Notes: generated by a model not told the origin, from the letters alone. Counted from the first letter of the stretch, positions 49,541 through 58,988 are shown. The stretch is DNA of 64,000 bases from Microlunatus kandeliicorticis (GCF_014137855.1 NZ_JACGWT010000003.1:558001-622000); one strand, 5' to 3'. Translations and numbers: made by a program.

Positions 49541-51700
49541 ATGTCCGCCACGCCTCTGTCCCTGCCCGCTGTCGTGATCATGGTGCGGCGAACGTCGCGC
49601 CGGCTCCGGCTGACGGTGCTGCTGATGATCAGCGCACTGGTCGCGTCGTCGTCGCTGGTCGCCGGACCGGTGTCGTCCGCCTCGGCCGACACCGGAAGCT
49701 CCGCGACCGGCACCGTGGTCGGGGTCACCTCCGGACGGTGCCTCGACGTCTACGGCAACCGGACCACCTTCGGCACCCGGGTCGACCTCTACTCCTGCAG
49801 CGGCCACGCGAACCAGCTCTGGACCTTCACCGCCGCAGGCGAGCTGCGGGTCTACGCCCCGGCGCGCTGTCTCGACGTGGTCGACCACGACGTCACCTCA
49901 CCGGCGGCGGTGCAGATCTACGGCTGCACCGGGAACGCCAACCAGCGCTGGCGGCTCAACGCCGACGGGACGATCACCGGGGTCGAGTCGGGACTCTGCC
50001 TGGAGCCGACGACCGCGACCACGAACGGCACCGCGGTCCGGATGGCCACCTGCAACCACCAGCCGAGCCAGCAGTGGCGCTTCCCCAAGCTGGCCGACCG
50101 GCAGCCGCCGACCGCCCCCGGGGCCCCGACCACCAGCAAGCTCACCTGCACCTCGGTGGTGCTCGGCTGGACGGCCGCCACCGACGACCGCGGCGTGACG
50201 GGCTACGACGTCTACCACGACGGCCAGCTGCTCACCAGCGTCGGCGGCAGCACGCTGTCCACCACGCTGACCGTGCTGCCCGGCGTCTCGTGGGACCTCT
50301 ACGTCACCGCCCGGGACGCGGCCGGGAACGTCTCGCAGTCGAGCCCGACGGTGTCGCTGAGCCCACCGGCCTGCGGTGTCGACACCACCCCGCCGAGCAC
50401 CCCGACCGGTCTCCGGGCCAGCGTCTCGGGCACCGACGTCACGCTGACCTGGACGGCCGCGACCGACGACGTCGGGGTCACCGGTTACGACGTCTACCGC
50501 AACGGGACCAAGGTCGGCGCGGTGAACGGGGCCATCCTCGACGACGGCTCGACGGTGCGACCGCTGACCACCTTCCTCGACGCCACCGGTGCACGGTCGA
50601 CGGCGTTCTCCTGGACCGTCGCGGCGCGGGACGCCCGCGGCAACATCTCGCCGCGCAGCGGGTCGGTGACCGCCACCACCGGCAGCAGCTGTTCGACCCT
50701 GTGCACGGTCACCACGGTGGCCACCGACGACGACCTGCCCTGGGGTCTGGTGCAGCTGCCCGACGGCACCGTGCTCTACAGCCGACGTGATCACCACGAC
50801 GTGATCCGGGTCGACCCGACCACCGGCGCGAAGACCACGCTGGGCACGGTGCCGAACGTGCTCGCCGCCGACGGGTCCGGCGGGCTGTACGGGATCGCGA
50901 TCGCGCCGACGTTCGCCAGCGACCACTGGCTCTACCTGATGCAGACCTCGCCCACCGACGTCCGGGTGGTGCGGATCAGGATCACCTCCGGGACGCTGGA
51001 CCTGAGCAGCGAGCAGGTGGTGGTCAAGGGCATCCTGCGCAACCGGTCGCACAACGGCGGCCGGCTGCGGTTCGGGCCGGACGGCAAGCTCTACGTCGCC
51101 ACCGGGGACGCCGAGAACGGCGCAACCGCCCAGGACCTCAGCGGGCTCAACGGCAAGATCCTGCGGGTGAACCCGGACGGCAGCATCCCGGCCGACAATC
51201 CGTTCGGCACCGCGGTCTGGAGCTACGGCCACCGCAACCCGCAGGGGCTGGCCTTCGACAGCCAGGGACGGCTGTGGGAGCAGGAGTTCGGGAACTCGAT
51301 CATGGACGAGACCAACCTGATCGTCCGCGGCGGCAACTACGGCTGGCCGCAGTGCGAGGGCACCAGCGGCGCGTGCAGCGGGGCAGGGCTGATCGCCCCG
51401 AAGCAGACCTACCCGACCCCGGACGCGTCGTGCTCAGGGCTGGCGATCGTGGCCGACGTGGTCTACATCGGTTGCGAGCGCGGCATCCGGCTGTACCGCG
51501 AGGTGATCAGCGGCGACCGCCTCACCGACGTCCGGTCCTACTACGTCGGCACCTTCGGCCGGCTGCGCACCGTGGAACCGGCCCGCGACGGCGGTCTGTG
51601 GCTGACCACCACCAACGACGGCGACGCCGACAGCACCACCGGCACCGCTGCCGAGAAGATCATCCACGTCACCCTCGGCTCGCCCTCCGGCCAGCTCTGA
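49541..51700 (+). CDS. Secreted ricin-lectin/Fn3/sugar-dehydrogenase-like protein
   Basis: A 719-residue exported protein with a long signal region (basic, then VLLMISALVASSSLVAGP, to about residue 53). Residues about 58-185 form a ricin-type beta-trefoil (three QxW-type repeats: NQLWTF, NQRWRL, SQQWRF). Two fibronectin III-like modules follow (about 190-385), each with the repeated ATDD-x-GVTGYDVY motif. The C-terminus (about 390-719) is a soluble glucose/sorbosone-dehydrogenase-like propeller (PWGLVQLPDGTVLYS, GYGHRNPQGLAF-like segment, GNYGWPQCEG). Likely binds and oxidises external sugars. ATG at 49541 with GGAG upstream. Confidence 0.87.
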   Translation: MSATPLSLPAVVIMVRRTSRRLRLTVLLMISALVASSSLVAGPVSSASADTGSSATGTVVGVTSGRCLDVYGNRTTFGTRVDLYSCSGHANQLWTFTAAGELRVYAPARCLDVVDHDVTSPAAVQIYGCTGNANQRWRLNADGTITGVESGLCLEPTTATTNGTAVRMATCNHQPSQQWRFPKLADRQPPTAPGAPTTSKLTCTSVVLGWTAATDDRGVTGYDVYHDGQLLTSVGGSTLSTTLTVLPGVSWDLYVTARDAAGNVSQSSPTVSLSPPACGVDTTPPSTPTGLRASVSGTDVTLTWTAATDDVGVTGYDVYRNGTKVGAVNGAILDDGSTVRPLTTFLDATGARSTAFSWTVAARDARGNISPRSGSVTATTGSSCSTLCTVTTVATDDDLPWGLVQLPDGTVLYSRRDHHDVIRVDPTTGAKTTLGTVPNVLAADGSGGLYGIAIAPTFASDHWLYLMQTSPTDVRVVRIRITSGTLDLSSEQVVVKGILRNRSHNGGRLRFGPDGKLYVATGDAENGATAQDLSGLNGKILRVNPDGSIPADNPFGTAVWSYGHRNPQGLAFDSQGRLWEQEFGNSIMDETNLIVRGGNYGWPQCEGTSGACSGAGLIAPKQTYPTPDASCSGLAIVADVVYIGCERGIRLYREVISGDRLTDVRSYYVGTFGRLRTVEPARDGGLWLTTTNDGDADSTTGTAAEKIIHVTLGSPSGQL

Positions 51701-51707
51701 GGACGGT

Positions 51708-51747
51708 GTCGGGGATCCGGCCGGGCAGACCCGGCCGGATCCCCGAC
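51708..51747. terminator. Perfect 18-base bidirectional terminator hairpin
   Basis: An 18-base perfect inverted repeat around a 4-base loop (CAGA) occupies the gap between the convergent ends of the lectin-dehydrogenase and thiD genes. The arm begins GTCGGGGATCC and continues GGCCGGG. It is the strongest hairpin seen in the window and should end transcription from both sides. Confidence 0.8.
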
Positions 51748-51756
51748 GCGATCGGG

Positions 51757-52599
51757 TCAGTCCGGCGCGGCGACGTAGACCTGGTGACCGACCGGGCCGT
51801 GCCCGTGACCGATGCCGAGCCCGGCGCCACGCCGCAGTGCCTCCTGCAGGTAGCTCCGCGCCTCCTCCACCAGCGGGGCCCACGGAACCGGGCCGGGCGG
51901 TCGACGGGACGCGAGGGCGGCGAGCGCGGACGACAGCGTGCAGCCGGTGCCGTGGGTGGCGGGGGTGTCGATCCGGTCGCGCGCGACGATCCGGACCCCG
52001 GCGGTGTCCACGAGGACGTCGGCGCTCTCCCCCGGCCCGCCGCCGTGGTGGTCGGCGTCGAGGTGCCCGCCCTTGAGCAGGACGGGCACGCCGCAGCGGC
52101 CGTACAGCGTCTGCGCCTGCCGGATCACCGCAGCCAGGTCCTCGGCCGGACGCTCGCCGAGCAGCACCCCTGCTTCGGGAACGTTCGGCGTGACGAGATC
52201 AACCAAGGGCAGCAGCTCGTCGCGGAGCGCGGTCACCACGTCGGGCCCGGCCAGCCGGTCACCGCTGGTCGCCACCATCACCGGGTCGAGGACCACCGGC
52301 CCGGCCGGCCGCGACCGCAGCACCGAAACCACCGCCCGGACCACGTCCGCGTCCGGCAGCATCCCGATCTTGGTGGCGTGCACGGTGACGTCGGTGAGCA
52401 GGGTTTCGAGCTGACCGGCGACCACCGCGGCCGGAACCGGGTGCACCGCGGTGACGCCGCGGGTGTTCTGCGCGGTCAGCGCGGTGATCGCCGCACACCC
52501 GTAGACCCGGTGGGCGGCGAAGGTCTTGAGGTCGGCCTGGACACCGGCCCCGCCGCTCGGGTCGCTCCCGGCGATGGTCAGCGCGACGGCGGCGCTCAC
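51757..52599 (-). CDS. thiD: Hydroxymethylpyrimidine/phosphomethylpyrimidine kinase
   Basis: A 280-residue ThiD, which phosphorylates HMP and HMP-phosphate for thiamine synthesis. [49 protein letters not shown] and the catalytic [19 protein letters not shown] are intact. GTG at 52599 overlaps the thiE stop. Terminal gene of the thiM-thiE-thiD operon under the TPP riboswitch, so the set salvages vitamin precursors. Confidence 0.95.
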   Translation of the reverse strand: MSAAVALTIAGSDPSGGAGVQADLKTFAAHRVYGCAAITALTAQNTRGVTAVHPVPAAVVAGQLETLLTDVTVHATKIGMLPDADVVRAVVSVLRSRPAGPVVLDPVMVATSGDRLAGPDVVTALRDELLPLVDLVTPNVPEAGVLLGERPAEDLAAVIRQAQTLYGRCGVPVLLKGGHLDADHHGGGPGESADVLVDTAGVRIVARDRIDTPATHGTGCTLSSALAALASRRPPGPVPWAPLVEEARSYLQEALRRGAGLGIGHGHGPVGHQVYVAAPD

Positions 52600-53258
52600 C
52601 GACGTCCCCCGTCCCAGCCCGCGCGCAGCCGCGCCGCGACCACGGCCGGATCCGGGGCCGCGCACACCTCGGAGACCGTACAGACGCCGTCGAGGCCGCG
52701 GCCCCGCAGCGCGGGGAGCCGTGCCGCGGTGATCCCTCCGATCGCCACGGCCGGCCGGCCGGCGCTCGCGGCAACCCGGGCCAGGCCCTCGGGTCCGAGC
52801 GGCACGGCCGCGTCCGGTTTCGTCGCCGTCGCCCACACCGGACCGATCCCGAGGTAGTCGGCCGCCGCGCACTCGGATGCCGAGGCCTGCTCGACGCTGG
52901 AGACCGACAGCCCGATGATCAGGTCCGGACCGAGCCAGCGGCGGACCTCCTCGACCGGGAGGTCGCTCTGCCCGAGGTGGACGCCGTCGGCACCCGCCAG
53001 GACCGCCACGTCCACGGCGTCATCCACCAGGAGCGGGACCCCGGTGCCGTGCAGCGCGTGCTGGACGGCTCGAACCTGGGCCAGCCGGTCGCGGTCACTG
53101 CCGTCCTTGACCCGCACCTGCACGGAGGTGACCCCGCCGGCGACCGCCGCGCGGACGACCGCGGGAACCCCGCGGTCCCCACACAGCGCAGCGTCGGTGA
53201 CCAGGCAGAGCCGGAGCACGGCGCGCAGCCGGGACCGGGGGACCCTTCGGCCCTTCAC
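52596..53258 (-). CDS. thiE: Thiamine phosphate synthase
   Basis: A 220-residue ThiE, which joins HMP-diphosphate to thiazole phosphate to give thiamine phosphate. [23 protein letters not shown] (K of the family), [30 protein letters not shown] and VAIGGIT are all present. It overlaps thiM (GTGA) and thiD. GTG start. Confidence 0.95.
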   Translation of the reverse strand: MKGRRVPRSRLRAVLRLCLVTDAALCGDRGVPAVVRAAVAGGVTSVQVRVKDGSDRDRLAQVRAVQHALHGTGVPLLVDDAVDVAVLAGADGVHLGQSDLPVEEVRRWLGPDLIIGLSVSSVEQASASECAAADYLGIGPVWATATKPDAAVPLGPEGLARVAASAGRPAVAIGGITAARLPALRGRGLDGVCTVSEVCAAPDPAVVAARLRAGWDGGRR

Positions 53259-54091
53259 GCGAGCCGGTCGAGCAGACCGGCGGCCAGCTCGTCGGGACCG
53301 GTGGCGCTGATCGCGTCGACCCAGGCGACGACGAAGCTGCCGGGCCCGGCCGTGCGGATCTCGGCTTCCTCCGCGGCGAGGGCGACGTGCAGGTGCGCGG
53401 CCAGGGTGCCCGCCAGCGGGTCTGCCGTGGCGCCCAGGTAGGCCGCGCACAGGGCACCGAGCGCGCAGCCGGCGCCGGTGGTCCGGGTCAGCATCTCGGA
53501 GCCGCCACCGAGCCGGAGGGTCCGGTCACCGGCGACGATCACGTCCGTCGGCCCAGAGACGGCGACGACGCCGCCGGTCCGGGAAGACAGGGCTCGGGCG
53601 GCGGGTTCGGCCGCTTCGGGGTCGACCGTCGTGTCGACGCCCCGACCGCCCTCTCCCATCCCGGCGAGCGCGATGACCTCGGACGCGTTGCCCCGGATCA
53701 GCGTCGGCCGTTGGTCGAGCAGGTCACGCGCCAGGGCGGTCCGGAAGGACAGTCCACCGACCGCGACCGGATCGAGGACCCACCGGGTCCCGGCGGTGGT
53801 GGCGCTCGCGGCAGCCGCGCGCATCGCCTCGGCGCGCTGGTCGTCCGGGGTCCCGAGGTTGATGAGGACGGCCGCCGCGACCCGGGCGAACTCGGCGGCC
53901 TCGTGCGCGTTGTCGACCATCGCCGGTGCGGCGCCGGCGGCCAGCAGCACGTTCGCGGTGATGGTGGTGACGACCGTGTTGGTCAGGCACTGCACCAGCG
54001 GCGCTGTCCCGAAGACCGACGCCCGGGCATCGGCCACCGCCTCGCTCAGGTCGGAGTCTGCGGCCCTCGCGGGCAGGTCGAATGCGCTCAT
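53255..54091 (-). CDS. thiM: Hydroxyethylthiazole kinase
   Basis: A 278-residue ThiM that phosphorylates the thiazole precursor. [49 protein letters not shown] and [13 protein letters not shown] (catalytic Cys) are canonical. Start ATG at 54091, with AAGGGA 9 bases upstream at the end of the riboswitch; an alternative ATG inside the riboswitch (54113-54115) is rejected. First gene of the operon. Confidence 0.94.
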   Translation of the reverse strand: MSAFDLPARAADSDLSEAVADARASVFGTAPLVQCLTNTVVTTITANVLLAAGAAPAMVDNAHEAAEFARVAAAVLINLGTPDDQRAEAMRAAAASATTAGTRWVLDPVAVGGLSFRTALARDLLDQRPTLIRGNASEVIALAGMGEGGRGVDTTVDPEAAEPAARALSSRTGGVVAVSGPTDVIVAGDRTLRLGGGSEMLTRTTGAGCALGALCAAYLGATADPLAGTLAAHLHVALAAEEAEIRTAGPGSFVVAWVDAISATGPDELAAGLLDRLA

Positions 54092-54099
54092 CGGCGGAC

Positions 54100-54173
54100 A
54101 TCCCTTCGTCAGCATTGCCTGCGTCAGGTTCGGCGGGTCTGATCTCAGCCCCGCGTCCGCGGAGCACCCCGTG
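54100..54173 (-). ncRNA. TPP (THI-element) riboswitch
   Basis: Reading the minus strand: CGGGGTGCTCC, then GGCTGAGATCAGACCC, CCGAACCTGA and CAGGCAATGCTGACGAAGGGA. These are the universally conserved TPP-riboswitch segments GGGGUGC, CUGAGA, ACCC, ACCUGA and AAUGCUGRCGNAGGGA. The expression platform overlaps the thiM ribosome binding site, so thiamine diphosphate probably represses translation of thiM-thiE-thiD. Confidence 0.95.
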
Positions 54174-54218
54174 TCGTGCCGCCGACGCTAGCAAGCGGCG
54201 CTTCGCGCGCCCGCTCCG

Positions 54219-54243
54219 GGTCCGAGCCCGCGAGGCTCGGACC
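54219..54243 (-). terminator. Hairpin terminator of the quinone-reductase-like gene
   Basis: A 10-base perfect stem GGTCCGAGCC/GGCTCGGACC with a 5-base loop lies immediately 3' of the reductase stop (54251). It separates the reductase transcript from the thiM promoter and riboswitch. There is no T-tract. Confidence 0.6.
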
Positions 54244-54250
54244 GGGCGGC

Positions 54251-55285
54251 TCAGTCGGTGATGTCGATGATCACCTTGCCCACCGCGCCGTCCTCGACGG
54301 CCTGATGGGCCTGGGCGGTCTCCTCGAGGCTGAAGTGCAGCAGCGGCAGGCCGACCGGCTCACCGACCCGGATCGCCCCGGCGGTGACCCCGGCGACCAC
54401 GTCCTCGGCCGCGCGCAGCTTGGCCTCGTGCGGGGCGGTGTAGACCAGCACGAACTGGAGCCGGGCGTTGGTGGTCATCAGCGGCCGGATCGAGAGCGTG
54501 ACCTCGTCGCCGCCGTTGTTGGCGTAGATCGCCACCGTGCCTCCGACCGCGAGGCCGCCGGCGATGATCGCCGCGTTCGGTCCGGGTGACACCTCGATGA
54601 TCAGATCGGCACCGTGCGGCGCGATCTTGCGCAGCTCGGCGACCACGTCCTGGTTGCGGTAGTTGATCACGTGGTCGGCCCCGGCCGCGGCGGCTGACTG
54701 CGCCTTCTGCGGGCTGCTGACCGTGCTGATCACCGTCGCGTCGGACCAGCGGGCCAGCTGGATGGCGGCGTTGCCGACCGCGCCGGCTCCGCCCGCGACC
54801 AGCACCGTGCGTCCGGCCAGCGTGCCCGGCCCGAGTCGCTGCGGCCCGTTCTCGGCGACCGTCAGGCAGCGGTGGGCGGTGAGGAACGGGATCCCGAGCG
54901 CGGCGCCGAGATCGAACGGATCGGACCCGTCGGGCGGATCCGGCAGGCTCACCGCCTGATGCACCGGGACCAGGGTCTGCTCGGCGGCGGTCCCCCACGG
55001 CCGCTGGAAGGCTGCCTCCCAGACCCACACCGGCAGTCCGACCAGTGCCGGGTCGACGCCCTCGCCGACCGCGTCGATCAGCCCGGCGCCGTCCTGCCCG
55101 GGCGTCTGCGGCGGGTCGACCGGTTGCCCCGGTCCGCTGCCGGTGCGCGACTTCCAGTCGGTCGGGTTGACCCCGGCCCGCCGGAGCCGCACCCGCACCT
55201 CACCCGGTCCGGGTTCGGGGCTCTCGGCCTCGGTCAGCTGCAGGACTCCCGGGTCCCCGGTCTCGGTGTAGACGACGCGCTTCAT
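54251..55285 (-). CDS. NADPH:quinone reductase-like MDR family oxidoreductase
   Basis: A 344-residue medium-chain dehydrogenase/reductase of the zinc-free quinone-oxidoreductase type. RAGVNPTDWKSR, PGQDGAGLIDAVGEGV and the nucleotide site VLVAGGAGAVGNAAIQLAR (about 176-194) are present; zinc cysteines are absent. The ATG at 55285 has TAGAAC ending 6 bases upstream, so it may be leaderless. It is separated from the P450 gene by a hairpin repeat. The substrate is unknown. Confidence 0.88.
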   Translation of the reverse strand: MKRVVYTETGDPGVLQLTEAESPEPGPGEVRVRLRRAGVNPTDWKSRTGSGPGQPVDPPQTPGQDGAGLIDAVGEGVDPALVGLPVWVWEAAFQRPWGTAAEQTLVPVHQAVSLPDPPDGSDPFDLGAALGIPFLTAHRCLTVAENGPQRLGPGTLAGRTVLVAGGAGAVGNAAIQLARWSDATVISTVSSPQKAQSAAAAGADHVINYRNQDVVAELRKIAPHGADLIIEVSPGPNAAIIAGGLAVGGTVAIYANNGGDEVTLSIRPLMTTNARLQFVLVYTAPHEAKLRAAEDVVAGVTAGAIRVGEPVGLPLLHFSLEETAQAHQAVEDGAVGKVIIDITD

Positions 55286-55330
55286 CCGTCCGTTCTAGTG
55301 CACGCCGCTCGGCGCCGGACGGTCGGCCCT

Positions 55331-55351
55331 GCCCTTCGACAGGCTCAGGGC
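55331..55351. repeat. Single copy of the dispersed hairpin repeat (GCCCT-type)
   Basis: Stem GCCCT, loop TCGACAGGCTC, stem AGGGC, identical to the copies at 21685 and 21735 and in the same orientation. It lies between the P450 gene end (55357) and the oxidoreductase start (55285), where it may help separate the galactonate operon from the reductase gene. Confidence 0.75.
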
Positions 55352-55356
55352 ACGGG

Positions 55357-56628
55357 TCAGCGGCCGGCGCGGTCGCGGAGCACGAAGTCGCGGATCTCGT
55401 AGCTCTCGATGAAGTCGTTCCAGTGCAGCTGCGGCGGCTGGACGACCTCGAGGTCGCGGGCGAGCAGCCGGCTGAGCAGGATGTCGCTCTCGAGCAGGGC
55501 GATCGCGTTGCCGGGGCAGCGGTGGTGACCGTCGCCGAAGCTCAGCACGCTCGGTCCGACACCCCGGGGCAGCTCGCGGCCCGGCGCGACGACCAGCGGG
55601 TCGGCACCGACCAGCGCGGCCTCGGCGTTGACCGCGCGCAGGTCGAGGTCGACCAGGGTCCCCGCGGGCAGCTCGACGGTCTCGTCGCCGTCGGTGAGGG
55701 TGAGCGGCTCGGTGGTCCGGCGGTAGAGGTGGCCGACCACCGGCTCGACCCGGAGGATCTCCGCCAGCACCGCCTGCCGCTCGGTGGCGTCGGCGGCCAG
55801 GTAGTGCGCACGCAGGCCGTCGTCGTCGAGCAGGTGCCAGGCGGCCACGCTGATGAACTCGCGGGTGGTGGCCATCCCCGCGGCGCCGAAGGTCAGCGCC
55901 TCGGTGAGGATCTCCAGGTCGCTGAACCCGCGCTTGATCAGCTCGCTGATCACGTCCTCGCGCGGGTACTTCCGCCGGGCCCGGATCGCCGGCTTCACGT
56001 CGAGCGCGAAGAAGACCATCGGGTTGAGCCGCCGCAACCGCCCGAGGACCGCGCCGACCGGCCCGGGCCCGGCGTCGCCGGTGCGGAACAGCCCTTCGAG
56101 CCGCCGGGTGAGTCCGGGCGGGGAGTCGGTCAGCCCGATCACCTGACCGGCCACCCGGACGGCCATCTGCAGCGACAGCCGGGTCAGGTCGACCGGACGC
56201 CCGGCGTCGAACCCGGTCAACAGCCTGTCGGCGAAGGTCTCCATCATCGACCGGTAGCCCTCGGTGACCTTGGGCGCGAAGTAGCGGGCGGTCGCGCTGC
56301 GCTGCGCCCGGTGGTCGGGACCGTCGAGGTAGAGGATCGGCCGGCGCAGGTCGCCCAGCTGCTGGTCCTCCGCCCCGAACCCGGCCTGCAGGGCGGCGTC
56401 CTCGGCCCGCAGCACGGTGCGGGCGGCCGCGAACGACCGGACCACCCAACGCTCGCCGGCCGCGGTCACCCGGTGCTCGAACGCCGGCCGGGCGGCGTCG
56501 TCGGCCCGCACCGCCTTGCGGTGGCAGCCGCGGACGGCCGTCCCGGTCCGGACCGGGCACCCGGCGCCCTCCGGCGCGGCTACGGCGGGGCTGGCCGGGA
56601 CGTCGGGGGCCATCCGGTCGGTGCTCAT
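55357..56628 (-). CDS. Cytochrome P450
   Basis: A 423-residue P450. The heme-ligand motif is SFGDGHHRCPGN (Cys about 371), the K-helix is AEILRVEP (ExxR), and the I-helix is FGAAGMATTREF. The N-terminus contains CPVRTGTAVRGC. The substrate is unknown. It is the last gene of the galactonate operon, 17 bases after the serine hydrolase. No ferredoxin partner is nearby. The ATG at 56628 is taken; another start at codon 6 is possible. Confidence 0.9.
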   Translation of the reverse strand: MSTDRMAPDVPASPAVAAPEGAGCPVRTGTAVRGCHRKAVRADDAARPAFEHRVTAAGERWVVRSFAAARTVLRAEDAALQAGFGAEDQQLGDLRRPILYLDGPDHRAQRSATARYFAPKVTEGYRSMMETFADRLLTGFDAGRPVDLTRLSLQMAVRVAGQVIGLTDSPPGLTRRLEGLFRTGDAGPGPVGAVLGRLRRLNPMVFFALDVKPAIRARRKYPREDVISELIKRGFSDLEILTEALTFGAAGMATTREFISVAAWHLLDDDGLRAHYLAADATERQAVLAEILRVEPVVGHLYRRTTEPLTLTDGDETVELPAGTLVDLDLRAVNAEAALVGADPLVVAPGRELPRGVGPSVLSFGDGHHRCPGNAIALLESDILLSRLLARDLEVVQPPQLHWNDFIESYEIRDFVLRDRAGR

Positions 56629-56645
56629 CTGCAGAGCGTAGGCGC

Positions 56646-57812
56646 TCAGGACCGGTCGGCGACCTCGGCCGCGTGGGTGCAGAACGCGCCGATCACCTGG
56701 TTCTCCCCCGGCCCGCCGAGCTCGACCTGGGTGAGCAGCACCGCGACCACCCCCGGACCAGGGAAGACGTACCCCGCGGTCCCGGTGCCGCCGACCCAGC
56801 CGTAGCGGCCGGGCCGGTTCCACGGGTTCCGGCGGTCGCGATCGATCGAGCCGCCGTACCCCCAGCCCTGGCCGGCGAGGAACAGGTCGGCGTCGGCCCG
56901 CTGCCGGCTGGTGGTGTGGTCGGTCGCGATCATCTCGGCCACCGCCGCCGCGCTGAGCAGTCGGTTCCCGTCCGGCGCCGTCCCGCCGGCCAGCAGGAAC
57001 CGGCCGAACGCCGCCCAGTCGTCGACGGTCGAGACCAGCCCACCGGCCCCGGACGGATTGACCGGCTCGGCGTCCCACTGCCCGTCCGGACCGTCGGCCA
57101 GCGCGAGCCCGCCCTCGGCGGTCGGCCGGTAGTACGACGTCCGCCGGTCGGCGTGGTCGGGTCGGAAGGCGAAGCCGGTGTCGGCCATCCCCAGTGGCTC
57201 GAACAGCAGCTCGGCCATCAGCGCGCCGAGCGGCCGGCCGGAGACCCGGCTGAGCAACACCCCGAGCAGGTCGGCGCTGAGGTTGTAGAGCCAGCGCTCG
57301 CCGGGCTGGGCCAGCAGCGGGATCGTGGCCAGCCGGCGCAGCCACTCGTCCGGCGCGGGCACCTGCTGCGGCTGCGGCGGACCCTGCAGCAGCCGCTCGA
57401 ACAGCGGAGCGACGCCCGGCCAGTCGAAGTGGTCGGGGAAGCCCCAGCCGCTGGTGAAGGTCTGCAGGTGCCGGACGGTGATCGGCCTGGCCAGCGCGAC
57501 GGTCTCGTCGAGCGGCCCGTCCGGCCGGGCCAGCACCCGGACGTCCTGCAGCTCGGGCAACCAGCGGGTGATGTCGTCGTCGAGCCCCAGCTGTCCGCGC
57601 TCGACCATGATCATCGCGCTGGCGGCGAGCAGCGGCTTGCCGATCGAGGCGATCCGGAAGACGCTGTCGCGGCGCAGCCGGGCACTGCGCTCGAGATCGG
57701 TCCAGCCGGCGGTGGTGACCTCGACGTCGTCACCGCGCCCGATCAGCGCCACCGCGCCGGGGATCCGGCCGGCCGCCACCTCGCGGTCCAGCAGCTCCTG
57801 CACAACGGTCAC
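56646..57812 (-). CDS. Serine hydrolase of the class C beta-lactamase/esterase family
   Basis: A 388-residue serine hydrolase. The S-x-x-K is RIASIGKPLLAA (about 53-63), Y-x-N is LYNLSADL (about 175-182), and the third motif region is YGWVGGTGTAGY. No signal peptide is visible, so a cytoplasmic esterase is likelier than a true beta-lactamase. GTG start at 57812, 27 bases after dgoD. The context suggests a role in carbohydrate or ester turnover. Confidence 0.87.
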   Translation of the reverse strand: MTVVQELLDREVAAGRIPGAVALIGRGDDVEVTTAGWTDLERSARLRRDSVFRIASIGKPLLAASAMIMVERGQLGLDDDITRWLPELQDVRVLARPDGPLDETVALARPITVRHLQTFTSGWGFPDHFDWPGVAPLFERLLQGPPQPQQVPAPDEWLRRLATIPLLAQPGERWLYNLSADLLGVLLSRVSGRPLGALMAELLFEPLGMADTGFAFRPDHADRRTSYYRPTAEGGLALADGPDGQWDAEPVNPSGAGGLVSTVDDWAAFGRFLLAGGTAPDGNRLLSAAAVAEMIATDHTTSRQRADADLFLAGQGWGYGGSIDRDRRNPWNRPGRYGWVGGTGTAGYVFPGPGVVAVLLTQVELGGPGENQVIGAFCTHAAEVADRS

Positions 57813-57839
57813 GGTGTCTCCTCCCGCCGGCTCAGCGAT

Positions 57840-58988
57840 TCACCACTCGGCGACCGAGCCGTCCTCGAGCCGCCACAGGGGGTTGCGCCAGCGGTGCCCG
57901 ACCGCCGCCCGCTCGGTGATCATCGCCTCGTCGAGCTCGATGCCGAGCCCGGGTCCGCGCGGGATGTCCACCCAGCCGTCGGTGTAGCCGAACACCGAGG
58001 GGTCGACGAGATAGTCGAGCAGGTCGTTCTCGGTGTTGTACTGGATCCCCAGGCTCTGCTCCTGGATGACCGCGTTGTGGCAGATCCCGTCGAGCTGGAG
58101 GCAGACGGCGAGCGCGATCGGTCCGAGCGGACAGTGCAGCGCGAGCGCGACGTCGTAGGCCTCGGCCATCGCGGCGATCTTGCGGGTCTCGGTGATGCCG
58201 CCGCTGTGGCTGGGGTCGGGCTGGATGATGTCCACCGTCCCGGAAGCCAGCACCGACTTGAAGTCCCACCGCGAGAACAACCGCTCGCCGAGGGCGATCG
58301 GGATCGCGCTGCCGGCCAGCTGGTCGCGGACCGCGTCGAGGTTCTCACTCAGCACCGGTTCCTCGACGAACATCAGCCGGCACGGTTCGAGCTCGCGGAG
58401 CAGCACCCGGGCCATCGGCTTGTGCACCCGGCCGTGGAAGTCGACGGCGATGTCGACCGACGGTCCGACGGCCTCACGCACCGCGGCGATCCGGGCCACC
58501 GCCGCGTCGATGGTCGCCCGGCTGTCGACGTAACCGACCGCCTCGGTGCCGGTCAGCTTGATCGCCCGGAACCCACCGGCCACCGCGGCCCGGGCCGAGG
58601 CGGTGAGCTCGTCGGTGCTGCCGCCACCGACGTGGGAGTAGACCCGGATCCGGTCGCGGACCGGTCCGCCGGCCAGCTCGGCCACCGAGACGCCGTGGTA
58701 CCGCGCGGTCAGGTCCCACAACGCCTGGTCGACCCCGGCGATCGCGCTCATCAGCACCTCGCCGCCACGGTAGAAGCCGCCGCGGTACATCAGCTGCCAG
58801 AGGTCCTCGATCCGTCGGGGGTCGCGGCCGATCAGCGCATCGGACAGCTCGTCGACCGCGGCGGCGACGGTGGCCGCCCGCCCCTCGACGATCGGCTCAC
58901 CCCAGCCGACCGAGCCGTCGTCGGTCTCGATCTTGAGGAACAGCCAGCGCGGCGGCACCGCGTAGGTGGTCAGTCTGGTGATCTTCAT
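57840..58988 (-). CDS. dgoD: D-galactonate dehydratase
   Basis: A 382-residue enolase-superfamily enzyme, strikingly similar to E. coli DgoD in length and end (MKITRLTTYAVPPRWLFLKI, ...NPLWRLEDGSVAEW). All catalytic residues match by position: Asp183, Glu209 and Glu235 bind Mg2+, and His185 and His285 are the acid/base pair. It converts D-galactonate to 2-keto-3-deoxygalactonate. The ATG follows GGAGGA. It lies 13 bases after the aldolase gene. Confidence 0.95.
   Translation of the reverse strand: MKITRLTTYAVPPRWLFLKIETDDGSVGWGEPIVEGRAATVAAAVDELSDALIGRDPRRIEDLWQLMYRGGFYRGGEVLMSAIAGVDQALWDLTARYHGVSVAELAGGPVRDRIRVYSHVGGGSTDELTASARAAVAGGFRAIKLTGTEAVGYVDSRATIDAAVARIAAVREAVGPSVDIAVDFHGRVHKPMARVLLRELEPCRLMFVEEPVLSENLDAVRDQLAGSAIPIALGERLFSRWDFKSVLASGTVDIIQPDPSHSGGITETRKIAAMAEAYDVALALHCPLGPIALAVCLQLDGICHNAVIQEQSLGIQYNTENDLLDYLVDPSVFGYTDGWVDIPRGPGLGIELDEAMITERAAVGHRWRNPLWRLEDGSVAEW

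Noticed and set aside
54113-54115. ATG at the 5' end of the longest thiM frame
   Set aside because: It lies inside the conserved core of the TPP riboswitch; the ATG at 54091 follows the AAGGGA ribosome binding site and gives the normal N-terminus.
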